NCBI GenBank assembly: GCA_002423545.1
Contig: DIWP01000051.1
Span: 135-41,358, forward strand
Origin: Thermoleophilia bacterium UBA6103
Lineage (GTDB): Bacteria > Actinomycetota > Thermoleophilia > UBA2241
Direction: 5' to 3'
Length of the DNA: 41,224 nucleotides
This document shows positions 24,324 through 34,064 of the stretch, piece after piece. The number at the start of each line of letters is the position of its first letter. The stretch's first letter is position 1. A model generated the notes under the pieces. That model saw only the letters and a program-made list of their open reading frames with translations, was not told where the DNA came from and ran no database searches. A program made the position numbers and the translations under genes.

Positions 24324-24427
24324 GGCTGTAGTCTACCCCGGATGACGGCGGACGACGAGCGGTCGACGTCGCCCGCCGTCATATCGTCACGGTCGGTCGT
24401 GCCGTCGTGCCGATGGCGCCGGCTCGG

Positions 24428-24456
24428 TTGTCAACCTGAGCGCGAGGCGCTAAGAT
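24428..24456 (+). promoter_or_regulatory. Promoter of the initiator tRNA gene
   Basis: TTGTCA (24428-24433) and TAAGAT (24451-24456) with a 17-base spacer; transcription would begin near 24463, about 13 bases before the mature tRNA. One of the clearest promoters in the window. Confidence 0.7.
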
Positions 24457-24475
24457 ACAGGCTCGCACGTGACGT

Positions 24476-24552
<77 letters not shown>

Positions 24553-24562
24553 CGCTTTCCCG

Positions 24563-24582
24563 GGCGCCCCATGGGCGCCTTT
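24563..24582 (+). terminator. Short hairpin terminator after the tRNA
   Basis: GGCGCCC-CAT-GGGCGCC followed by TTTCG: a 7-bp stem and a minimal T-run, 10 bases after the tRNA CCA. It probably ends much of the tRNA transcript, with read-through into tilS possible. Confidence 0.5.
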
Positions 24583-24618
24583 CGCATTTCCGGACGGGGT
24601 CGTCCCCGGAGAGAGTCG

Positions 24619-24738
24619 ATGACCAGCACGATCATCACCGGTGCTCAGCAGGGCGGGTCGTCGCTCGTCTGCCGGTCGCTGCTCGACCGTGACCTCGAAG
24701 AGCTCGCCGTCTGTGGCATCGAGGCCTCCGTCTTTTGA
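24619..24738 (+). CDS. Possible 39-codon upstream ORF overlapping the start of tilS
   Basis: ATG at 24619 with an excellent GGAGAGAG (24609-24616) encodes MTSTIITGAQQGG... and ends at a TGA inside the 5' part of the tilS frame. No homology is recognised. It could be a translated leader coupled to tilS, or mark a frameshift at the tilS start, because the best ribosome site in the region belongs to this frame rather than to tilS. Confidence 0.3.
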   Translation: MTSTIITGAQQGGSSLVCRSLLDRDLEELAVCGIEASVF

Positions 24739-26323
24739 GGCTGCGGCGACGGCCGTCGAGGCCGCCGTCGTGGCCTTTGTGGCCCGGCACGAGCTGCTCC
24801 CGGCCGGCGCCCGTGTGCTGCTCATGCTTTCGGGCGGACCCGACTCGATGGCGCTGCTGGCCCTGGTACGGCTCTGCGACCGCCGCCGCCGTCTCGGTCT
24901 GCGCCTGTCTGCCCTGCACGTGGACTACGGCCTGCGCGGTGCGGACTCGGACCGCGATCGGCGGCTCACACAGCAGGCCTGTGCCGCCGCCGGCGTGCCT
25001 CTCGAGATCGTACGCCCCGATCCGCCGCTGACCGCTCCGGACTTTCAGGAGAAGGCTCGCCGGTACCGGCTGGCGGCGGCGCGACGTCTGTCGCAGGCGC
25101 GCGGCCATGACCTGATCGCGGTCGGCCACAACCTCGACGACCAGGCCGAGACGATCCTGTACCGGCTGGCCAAGTACGCCGCGCCGTCGTCACTGGTGGG
25201 CATGGCGCCGCGGGCCGGACGGCTGGTGCGTCCGCTGCTCGGCGTACGGGCGGCGGACGTCCGCGGCTACTGCCGACGGCGCGGCATCGCCTGGGGCGAA
25301 GATCACACCAACCGCGAGGAGACCTACGCTCGCAACATCGTGCGGTTGTCGGTCCTGCCGCAGCTCGAGCGCCTGAACCCGCGAGTCGTCGAGTCGCTCG
25401 GCGCGGCGGCCGACGTGGCGCGTGAGCAGCAGGCTCTGCTCGACGAGCTGACCGCCGATGCATGGCGGCTGGTGGTCGCGGCCCCAGCCGACGAGAGCCG
25501 CGAGCCCCCCGAAGCGCCGGCAGCCCACGGCGGCGACCGGCAGGGTTCCGAGAGCATCGACCTGGTCGCCTTCGCGCGGATCCCGAAGGCGCTGCAGCCT
25601 CTCGTGCTGCGCCGTCTCGCCGGCACGGTGCTGGGCCGGGACGCCCTGCTCGACCGCCGTCTCACGCAGGCCCTGCTCGACCTGGCCGTGTCGCCGGTGG
25701 GCAGCGCCGGCGTCGAGCTGCGCGACGGCTGGGTGGCGGTGCGCGAGCACCGGCGCCTGCAGGTGCGCCCGGCGGCGGACCATCACGTCTGCCCGGAGCT
25801 GCGCTGCGACATCCCGGCGCCGGGGGCTCCGCCGGTCGCGGTCCGGTTCTGCGGACGCTCGCTGTCTCTCGGCCTTCTCCAGGGCCCGCTTCCGGACGCG
25901 GCCTCGGTCCCCGCCACGGCGGCGCTGGGACTGGACGAGCAGCTGGAGTCGGTGACCTTGCGCCATCCGCGCGACGGCGACCGGTTCCGGCCGCTCGGAC
26001 TGGGTGCGGAGGTGCCGCTGCAGCGCTTTCTGAGCGCTCAGAAGGTCCCCCGGGATGAGCGCCCGCGCTCGCTGGTGGTCGAGGCGGACGGCGTCGTGGC
26101 CTGGGTCGAGGTGCGCGGCGCCGGCGCCGGAGACGCCGGAGTGCGCGATGGACTGCGGGGTCGGGTTGCGGAATCGTTCCGTGTGACCCAGAGTAGTGCC
26201 TTCACAGTGTGCGTGCGGAGAGGGCCCGTGGCGGGCCGGCACGACAGGAGGTCGGGATCATCAGCGCCCCAGCGTCCCGACCGGTCTGGCGGTCCTTCTG
26301 AAGGAGAGGGCGGCGCTGGTTGA
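24713..26323 (+). CDS. tilS: tRNA(Ile)-lysidine synthase TilS
   Basis: ATP-dependent enzyme that converts the wobble C of tRNA-Ile(CAU) to lysidine, so that it reads AUA. The PP-loop SGGPDS is at 40-45 from this start, followed by LHVDYGLRG and VGHNLDDQAETILYRL. The TilS C-terminal domain includes VTLRHPRDGDRFRPLGLG and the segment VPRDERPRSLVVEADGVVAW. Length is 536 residues with long Ala/Arg/Pro-rich linkers. The start is uncertain: GTGs at 24641, 24689 and 24713 are all in frame, and conserved sequence begins near 24750; I chose the last. The stop overlaps the TTG start of hpt (TTGA). The gene lies immediately downstream of the initiator tRNA. Confidence 0.85.
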   Translation: MASRPPSFEAAATAVEAAVVAFVARHELLPAGARVLLMLSGGPDSMALLALVRLCDRRRRLGLRLSALHVDYGLRGADSDRDRRLTQQACAAAGVPLEIVRPDPPLTAPDFQEKARRYRLAAARRLSQARGHDLIAVGHNLDDQAETILYRLAKYAAPSSLVGMAPRAGRLVRPLLGVRAADVRGYCRRRGIAWGEDHTNREETYARNIVRLSVLPQLERLNPRVVESLGAAADVAREQQALLDELTADAWRLVVAAPADESREPPEAPAAHGGDRQGSESIDLVAFARIPKALQPLVLRRLAGTVLGRDALLDRRLTQALLDLAVSPVGSAGVELRDGWVAVREHRRLQVRPAADHHVCPELRCDIPAPGAPPVAVRFCGRSLSLGLLQGPLPDAASVPATAALGLDEQLESVTLRHPRDGDRFRPLGLGAEVPLQRFLSAQKVPRDERPRSLVVEADGVVAWVEVRGAGAGDAGVRDGLRGRVAESFRVTQSSAFTVCVRRGPVAGRHDRRSGSSAPQRPDRSGGPSEGEGGAG

Positions 26324-26886
26324 ACCAGGACATCGATCACATCCTCATCTCGCGGGAAGAGTTGCACGCCAGGGTCGAAGAGCTGGCAGCCCGCATCTCG
26401 GCCGACTACGCCGGTCGCGAGCCGCTGCTGGTCTGCGTGCTGCGTGGCGCGGTGTTCTTCCTCGCCGACCTGGCGCGTGCCCTGAGCGTGCCGTGCTCAC
26501 TCGACTTCATGGCCGTCTCCAGCTACGGCTCGGCCACCGATTCCTCCGGCGTGGTACGCATCCTCAAAGACCTCGACGCAGACATCGCCGGGCGTCACGT
26601 GCTCATCGTCGAGGACGTCATCGACTCCGGTCTCACCCTGAACTACCTGCTCAAGAGCTTGTCGGCGCGTCATCCGGCCTCACTCGAGATCTGTGCCCTG
26701 CTCACCAAGCCGTCGCGCCGGCGCATCCAGCTGCCGTGCAAGTACGTGGGGTTCGAGATCGCCGACGACTTCGTCGTCGGGTACGGGCTCGATCTTGCCG
26801 AGCACTTCCGCTCGCTCGACTTCATCGGCACCGTCAAGCCCGAGGTCGCCGCCCGCATCAAGGCGCAGGCCGAGGCGGCCACATGA
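26320..26886 (+). CDS. hpt: Hypoxanthine phosphoribosyltransferase
   Basis: Purine salvage enzyme (188 residues) joining hypoxanthine or guanine to PRPP. The PRPP loop VLIVEDVIDSGLTLNYLL, the flexible-loop SSYGSATDSSGVV and the base-site FEIADDFVVGYGLDLAEHFR are all present. The start is TTG at 26320, supported by AAGGAGAGG at 26301-26309 and by overlap with the tilS stop. The order tilS-hpt-ftsH is a widely conserved bacterial arrangement. Confidence 0.94.
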   Translation: MNQDIDHILISREELHARVEELAARISADYAGREPLLVCVLRGAVFFLADLARALSVPCSLDFMAVSSYGSATDSSGVVRILKDLDADIAGRHVLIVEDVIDSGLTLNYLLKSLSARHPASLEICALLTKPSRRRIQLPCKYVGFEIADDFVVGYGLDLAEHFRSLDFIGTVKPEVAARIKAQAEAAT

Positions 26887-27015
26887 GCGGTTGCAGGACG
26901 AGCGCCACCGGCGGCGAAGCCGGTTCTTTGCCGCCTACGGCGGGTATGCTACGTTTGTCGAAAGAGCGTTCCTATCCTTCCGGTCGTCGACCGGTGGGTC
27001 ATCTGAAAGGTTGCC

Positions 27016-28965
<1,950 letters not shown>

Positions 28966-29035
28966 CGCGGTCGTGGCCGGCCTCCGTCAGACGACGGTGC
29001 GCCGGTCCTGTCCTGTGTGATCTGTCTCACGCGGA

Positions 29036-29065
29036 GCGACCGGTCCCCTTCGGGTGACCGGTCGC
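29036..29065 (+). terminator. Hairpin with UUCG loop after ftsH
   Basis: A 10-bp stem (GCGACCGGTC/GACCGGTCGC), one mismatch and two more pairs close a TTCG tetraloop. It lies 70 bases after the ftsH stop and 49 before folE. No T-run, so it may terminate partially or shield the folE message. Confidence 0.5.
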
Positions 29066-29114
29066 CCGCAGCACGTATCCCGAGAGCGGTGTCAGGGGGA
29101 AGGGAACGGCGGAC

Positions 29115-29696
29115 ATGGAGAGGGGCATGGACAAGCAGAAGATCGAGCGTGGGGTCCGCCTCATCCTCGAGGGCATCGGTGAGGACCCGGAGCGTCCCGG
29201 GCTGGTCGATACGCCGCGACGCGTCGCCGAGATGTATCAGGACATCTTCTGCGGGCTCACGGAGCCGGACCCGGCCGGGCTGCTCATCGCCATGCCGGGC
29301 GATCACCATCATGAGATGGTGCTGATCAAGGACATCGCCTTCTACTCGATCTGCGAGCATCATCTGCTGCCGTTCGCGGGCACCGCACACGTGGCGTACA
29401 TCCCGAGTGACGCCGGTCACATCACGGGCCTGTCCAAGCTCGCCCGACTGGTGAAGCTCGTGGCGGCCCGGCCGCAGTTGCAGGAGCGCATCACTTCGGA
29501 GGTCGCCGACGCCATCGTCCGCGCCCTCGATCCTCTCGGCGCTCTCGTCATGATCGAGGCCGAGCATCTCTGCATGTCGATGCGCGGCGTCAAGACACCG
29601 CGTGCCAAGACGGTGACCAGCGCCGTCCGCGGGATCATCCAGGACAATGCGGCGACCCGCGCCGAAGTGATCGCCACGATCAACGCGGCCAGCTGA
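29115..29696 (+). CDS. folE: GTP cyclohydrolase I
   Basis: First enzyme of folate synthesis, turning GTP into dihydroneopterin triphosphate; 193 residues, normal length. Zinc ligands are in SICEHHLLPF (Cys and His) and EHLCMSMRG (second Cys). DPERPGLVDTPRRVAEMY and the IPSDAGHITGLSKLARLV block are typical. ATG at 29115 has GGGGGAAGGG upstream; the ATG at 29127 is also possible. It opens the cofactor cluster folE-folP-folB-folK/nadA-nadB-nadC-coaX. Confidence 0.95.
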   Translation: MERGMDKQKIERGVRLILEGIGEDPERPGLVDTPRRVAEMYQDIFCGLTEPDPAGLLIAMPGDHHHEMVLIKDIAFYSICEHHLLPFAGTAHVAYIPSDAGHITGLSKLARLVKLVAARPQLQERITSEVADAIVRALDPLGALVMIEAEHLCMSMRGVKTPRAKTVTSAVRGIIQDNAATRAEVIATINAAS

Positions 29697-29717
29697 CGGC
29701 CCGGCGGAGCCGCGACC

Positions 29718-30572
29718 ATGAAAGGCGACCCGTTCCCGGCTCGCGCCTACCCGGCGCTGGCGCTCGATGTCGAGCTGCCCTGCATCATGGGCGTGCTCAA
29801 CACCACGCCCGACTCCTTCTCCGACGGTGGGCGGTATCTCGAGCTCGACACGGCGGCACAGCACGCTCAGCAGATGGCCCGTGACGGCGCCGTCATCATC
29901 GACATCGGCGGCGAGTCCACGCGGCCCGGCTCCGATCCGGTGCCGCTCGACGAAGAGCTGCGGCGCACCGTCCCGGTGATCGAACGGCTGGCGCCGGACG
30001 TCCCGGCGGCGATCTCCATAGACACGACCAAGGCCGAGGTGGCGCGCCGGGCCCTCGATGCCGGGGCGACGCTCATCAACGACGTCAGCGCCTTGCGCTT
30101 CGATGCCGACTTGGTCCACCTGGTCGCCGACCGCGGGTGCGCGCTGTGCATGATGCACATGCAGGGCCTGCCCAGGACCATGCAGGACGATCCGCAGTAC
30201 GACGACGTGGTCGACGACGTGTGCGCGTTCCTGGAGGAGCGGCTGCACTTCGCCGTCGCTCACGGCGTCCGCGAGGAGCAGGTCCTCCTCGATCCGGGCA
30301 TCGGGTTCGGCAAGACGGCCGAGCATAATCTGCAGCTCCTGCGACGTCTGGACCGTGTCGCGGCGCTCGGTCGTCCGGTGCTGCTTGGGGCCTCACGGAA
30401 GCGCTTTCTGGGAGCGATCCTCGGCGTCGAGCCTCGCGACCGTGTCATCGGCACGGTGGCCACGACCACGCTCGGTGTGCTGCTCGGTGCGGCCGTCGTG
30501 CGCGTGCACGATGTCCGTCCCAACTTCGAGGCGCTGCGGGTGACGCAGGCGGTACTGGAAGCCGGAGCCTGA
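29718..30572 (+). CDS. folP: Dihydropteroate synthase
   Basis: Condenses 6-hydroxymethyl-dihydropterin diphosphate with p-aminobenzoate; the target of sulfonamides. 284 residues with every family motif: CIMGVLNTTPDSFSDGG, DIGGESTRPGSDPV, SIDTTKAEVA, INDVSAL, DPGIGFGKTAEHN, LGASRKRFLG and RVHDV. It starts 21 bases after folE. The gap to folB holds a 24-base palindrome. Confidence 0.96.
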   Translation: MKGDPFPARAYPALALDVELPCIMGVLNTTPDSFSDGGRYLELDTAAQHAQQMARDGAVIIDIGGESTRPGSDPVPLDEELRRTVPVIERLAPDVPAAISIDTTKAEVARRALDAGATLINDVSALRFDADLVHLVADRGCALCMMHMQGLPRTMQDDPQYDDVVDDVCAFLEERLHFAVAHGVREEQVLLDPGIGFGKTAEHNLQLLRRLDRVAALGRPVLLGASRKRFLGAILGVEPRDRVIGTVATTTLGVLLGAAVVRVHDVRPNFEALRVTQAVLEAGA

Positions 30573-30592
30573 GGATCCGGACACGGAGCCGG

Positions 30593-30616
30593 CCGTCGGC
30601 GGCCGGCCGCCGACGG
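30593..30616 (+). repeat. 24-bp perfect palindrome overlapping the folB ribosome site
   Basis: CCGTCGGCGGCC and its exact reverse complement abut. As RNA this gives a 10-bp GC stem with a CCGG loop whose 3' arm ends on the first two bases of the folB Shine-Dalgarno GGAAGG (30615-30620). It could limit folB initiation or act as a partial transcript end after folP. Confidence 0.5.
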
Positions 30617-30628
30617 AAGGTGCAGGGC

Positions 30629-30991
30629 ATGCAGGCGGTTCGGATAGGCGTCGAGGGCGTGGAGCTGTGGGGCCGGTGCGGTGTCACCGAAGAAGAGCGC
30701 GCCGTGGGCCAGCGACTCGTCGTCGAGGTGCTCCTGGAGCCGGTCGAGACGGCCGGTCTGCAGACGGACGATCTGGCGGGGACCGTCGACTACGGCGCCG
30801 TTGTAGCTGTCATCCGCGAGGCGGTCGAAGGGCGCGAGTATCGGCTCCTCGAGCGGCTCGCCGACGAGATCGCCGGTCGACTCACGACCGAGCTCTCGGT
30901 GCGCGAGGTCTCGGTCAGGGTGCGTAAGCCGGCGCCGCCGGTAGGGTCGCCGATCGGTGCGGCGTGGGTCGAGGTGGTGCGACGGCCGTGA
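30629..30991 (+). CDS. folB: Dihydroneopterin aldolase
   Basis: Cleaves 7,8-dihydroneopterin to 6-hydroxymethyl-dihydropterin and glycolaldehyde; 120 residues. Typical blocks: GVEGVELWGRCGVTEEER, the active-site region TVDYGAVVAVIREAVEG, EYRLLERLADEIAG and VRVRKPAPPVG (catalytic Lys). I place the start at the ATG at 30629, 8 bases after GGAAGG; a GTG at 30620 would overlap that ribosome site. The stop overlaps the folK/nadA GTG (GTGA). Confidence 0.92.
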   Translation: MQAVRIGVEGVELWGRCGVTEEERAVGQRLVVEVLLEPVETAGLQTDDLAGTVDYGAVVAVIREAVEGREYRLLERLADEIAGRLTTELSVREVSVRVRKPAPPVGSPIGAAWVEVVRRP

Positions 30992-32403
30992 GCCTGCGGC
31001 GCGTTTTCGTGTCGCTGGGGTCCAACCTCGACGACCGCGCCGATCTGCTCCGGCACGGACGGGAGGCGATGGCGGCGCTGCCGGGCACCAGGTTCGTCGC
31101 CGCCTCACGGATCTACCAGACGGCTCCCCAGGACCTGGAAGACCAGCCGCCGTTCCTCAATCAGGTCGTCTGCCTCGAGACAGATCTGGCTCCGCGGCAG
31201 GTGTTGCGCCATCTGCAGCAGATCGAGGCCGCTGCCGGGCGTCGCCGGACCGTGCGTTTCGGCCCGCGGACGCTCGACCTCGATATACTCCTTATCGAGG
31301 GGTTCAGCTCCGACAGTGAGCAGTTGACGGTCCCCCACCCCCGTCTCTGGCGGCGCGCCTTCGTCCTCGCTCCGCTGGCGGACCTGTGGTGGCTGGCAAG
31401 GGACATGCCGGACGAGGACGTCGGGGCGCTGGCGCGGGCGCTGAGCCGTGAGCAGTCGGTGGAGGTGTACGTGGGATCGGAGCGGCAGGGCGCCGGCGGA
31501 CACGGTGCCGCACAGGCAGAGCTGCGGCGGCTGGCCGATGAACGCCACGCGGTCGTCCTGGCCCACAACTACCAGCGGGCAGAGGTCCAGGATGCCGCCG
31601 ACTTCGTCGGCGATTCGCTCGAGCTGGCGCGGAAGGCCGCGGCCACCGATGCCGAGGTCATCCTGTTCTGCGGCGTCCACTTCATGGCCGAGACGGCGGT
31701 CATCCTCTCCCCGCAGAAGACGGTACTCATGCCCGACCCACGCGCCGGCTGCCCGATGGCCAACATGGTCACGCCGGAGGGCCTGCTGGCACTCAAAGCA
31801 GAGCATCCCGGCGCGGCGGTGGTGGCGTATGTCAACACCAGCGCCGCCGTCAAGGCCGAGACAGACGTCTGCTGCACGAGTGCCAACGCCGTTGAGATCG
31901 TACGCCGCTTCCCGCGCGACCAGCCGATCATCTTCGTGCCGGACCGCAACCTCGGCGACTACGTGGCGCGACAGCTCGGCCGCGAGCTGATCCTCTGGGA
32001 CGGCTACTGCCACGTGCACGACTCGATGCGTGCGGCCGATGTCCGGGCGCTCATGTCCAGGCACCCGGGGGCGCGCGTCATGGCCCACCCCGAGTGTCGG
32101 CGCGAGGTCCTCGATCTGGCCGATGCCGTCTTGAGCACCTCCGGGATGCTGCGCTACCCATCCGGGGAGCAGGCCGACGAGTACATCGTCTGCACCGAGA
32201 CCGGCCTGTTGCACAGACTCGGCCAGCTCTACCCGCACGCGGCCTTCCACCCGATCACCCGCCAGGCGATCTGTCCCAATATGAAGATCACCACGCTTGA
32301 CTCGGCGATCGAGGCGTTGCGCGACGGGCTCAACGAGGTCGTCGTGCCTCCGCGTATCCGTGAGCGCGCGCTGCAGGCGGTGCAGCGCATGGTCGAGGGA
32401 TGA
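30988..32403 (+). CDS. folK-nadA: Fused HPPK (FolK) and quinolinate synthase (NadA) in one frame
   Basis: A single 471-codon frame with two complete enzymes. Residues 1-150 are 6-hydroxymethyl-dihydropterin pyrophosphokinase: FVSLGSNLDDR, QPPFLNQVVCLETDL, and FGPRTLDLDILLIEG with the Mg-binding Asp97 and Asp99, then VPHPRLWRRAFVLAPLADL. Residues 175-471 are quinolinate synthase, which makes quinolinate from iminoaspartate and DHAP with a [4Fe-4S] cluster: VVLAHNYQRAEVQD, GVHFMAETA, and cluster cysteines Cys255 (DPRAGCPM), Cys370 (AHPEC) and Cys429 (RQAICPN). Both sets of key residues are intact and no stop separates them. An internal GGAGG at 31461 and GTG at 31471 (codon 162) could also produce NadA alone (310 residues). 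The start overlaps the folB stop; the end overlaps nadB (ATGA). Confidence 0.93.
   Translation: MSLRRVFVSLGSNLDDRADLLRHGREAMAALPGTRFVAASRIYQTAPQDLEDQPPFLNQVVCLETDLAPRQVLRHLQQIEAAAGRRRTVRFGPRTLDLDILLIEGFSSDSEQLTVPHPRLWRRAFVLAPLADLWWLARDMPDEDVGALARALSREQSVEVYVGSERQGAGGHGAAQAELRRLADERHAVVLAHNYQRAEVQDAADFVGDSLELARKAAATDAEVILFCGVHFMAETAVILSPQKTVLMPDPRAGCPMANMVTPEGLLALKAEHPGAAVVAYVNTSAAVKAETDVCCTSANAVEIVRRFPRDQPIIFVPDRNLGDYVARQLGRELILWDGYCHVHDSMRAADVRALMSRHPGARVMAHPECRREVLDLADAVLSTSGMLRYPSGEQADEYIVCTETGLLHRLGQLYPHAAFHPITRQAICPNMKITTLDSAIEALRDGLNEVVVPPRIRERALQAVQRMVEG
31461..31473 (+). promoter_or_regulatory. Internal Shine-Dalgarno and GTG for possible stand-alone NadA
   Basis: GGAGG at 31461-31465 is followed after 5 bases by an in-frame GTG at 31471, exactly in the linker between the FolK and NadA domains. 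Initiation here would give a 310-residue protein, the usual NadA size. Confidence 0.4.
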
Positions 32404-34064
32404 CGGGACAAGTGCCGCGTCCCTACGTCGCCAGCCTCGGCCACCACGCCCCCAGCATCCGGCAGTTCGACGTCCTGGTGCTGGGCGGCGGCATCGCCGG
32501 GCTGACAGCCGCCATCGCCGCCGCGCGTCGCTGGCGTGTGGGTCTGCTGACCAAGTCGACCTTCGAGGAGACCACCACCTTCCTCGCCCAGGGCGGCATC
32601 GCGGCGGCCATCAGCGAGGCCGACTCGCCGGAGCTGCACTTCCGCGATACCGTCAACGCCGGGGCCGGTCTCTGCGACGAGGACGCCGTGCGCGTGCTGG
32701 TGACCGAGGGTCCGGACCGCGTTCGGGAGCTGCTCGGGATCTGCCCGCACTTCGATCGTGTCGACGGCCAGATAGTACTGGGACGGGAGGGGGCGCACTC
32801 GGTCCCCCGCGTGCTGCATGCCGGTGGCGACGCCACCGGCAGCGAGGTCTCGAGCGCCCTGGCCGAGGCTGCCCGTATGGGCAGCCGCGTGCAGCTTCAC
32901 GAAGATGAGTTCGTGATCGACCTGCTGACAATGGACGGTCGCTGCGTGGGTGCCGTCTCCGTCGAGTCGGAGACGGGGCGGCAGTGGCTCAACCACGCGA
33001 TGGTCACCATCCTCGCCACCGGCGGCGCCGGTCAGGTCTACGCACGGACGACCAACCCTCCGGTGGCGACCGGCGACGGCATCGCCATGGCGTATCGGGC
33101 CGGGGCGGCCCTGCGCGACCTCGAGTTCGTGCAGTTCCACCCCACTGGTCTCGCTGCCGGCGACGGTCCAACGACGCTGCTGATCACCGAGGCGCTGCGC
33201 GGCGAGGGCGCCTTCCTGCGCAACGCCGCCGGTGAGCGGTTCATGGTCGGGCGCGCACCCGACGCCGAGCTGGCGGCGCGCGACGTGGTGGTCCGCCATA
33301 TGGTCGCCGAGATGCGACGCGAGGGGAGCGACCACGTCTTCCTCGACGCCCGCCACCTCGATGCGGCGATGCTGCGCTCGCGGTTCCCTACGGTGACGCA
33401 CGGCCTCGCCGAACACGGTATCGATCTCACGACAGACCTCGTCCCGGTGACGCCGGTGAGCCACTACTTCATCGGCGGTGTGTACACCGACATCTGGGGT
33501 CGGACCACCGTTCCGGGACTGTATGCCAGCGGTGAGGTGTCCAGCACCGGCGTCCACGGCGCCAACCGGCTGGCAAGCAACTCCCTGCTCGAGGGCCTGG
33601 TCTTCTCGGACCGCGTGGTGCGCGATCTCGATCGGTACGTCGATACGCTCGGCGAAGAGGTGAGGCGGCTGCGGCTCGATCTGCCCGACGCGCGTCCGTC
33701 CGGCAGTGACGACACGTCGTGGGCGGACGCCCGCAGCCGCGTGACCACCCTCATGAGCGACAGGGTCGGCGTGGTCCGCGACGGAGACGGCCTGCGCGAG
33801 GCGGCGGCGGAGCTGCGGTCGGTCTATTCGCAGCTGCGACCGGCCGACGCCGGACCCGACGAATTCGAGCTGCTCAACCTGCTCACGGTCGCCACCGAAG
33901 TCACCAAGTGTGCGCTGCTGCGCGAGGAGTCGCGGGGGGTACACCTGCGCGACGACTTCCCAGAGCGCGACGATGAACGATGGCGGCGACACATCACGGT
34001 GCGCCTGCCGGCGCTGCGTGCCGGTCTGGCAGCGGACAAGGACGGCGACGATGAGAGCATCTGA
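32400..34064 (+). CDS. nadB: L-aspartate oxidase
   Basis: FAD enzyme (554 residues) that oxidises aspartate to iminoaspartate, the substrate of NadA. The FAD fold is VLVLGGGIAGLTAAIAAA. TFLAQGGIAAA, RVLHAGGDATGSEV, LEFVQFHPTGL, SHYFIGGVYTDIWGRTT and GVHGANRLASNSLLEGLVF are family hallmarks that separate it from succinate dehydrogenase flavoproteins. About 20 residues precede the fold. ATG overlaps the NadA stop (ATGA), consistent with stoichiometric production of the two partners that hand over unstable iminoaspartate. Oxygen or fumarate can be the acceptor in this family. Confidence 0.95.
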   Translation: MTGQVPRPYVASLGHHAPSIRQFDVLVLGGGIAGLTAAIAAARRWRVGLLTKSTFEETTTFLAQGGIAAAISEADSPELHFRDTVNAGAGLCDEDAVRVLVTEGPDRVRELLGICPHFDRVDGQIVLGREGAHSVPRVLHAGGDATGSEVSSALAEAARMGSRVQLHEDEFVIDLLTMDGRCVGAVSVESETGRQWLNHAMVTILATGGAGQVYARTTNPPVATGDGIAMAYRAGAALRDLEFVQFHPTGLAAGDGPTTLLITEALRGEGAFLRNAAGERFMVGRAPDAELAARDVVVRHMVAEMRREGSDHVFLDARHLDAAMLRSRFPTVTHGLAEHGIDLTTDLVPVTPVSHYFIGGVYTDIWGRTTVPGLYASGEVSSTGVHGANRLASNSLLEGLVFSDRVVRDLDRYVDTLGEEVRRLRLDLPDARPSGSDDTSWADARSRVTTLMSDRVGVVRDGDGLREAAAELRSVYSQLRPADAGPDEFELLNLLTVATEVTKCALLREESRGVHLRDDFPERDDERWRRHITVRLPALRAGLAADKDGDDESI

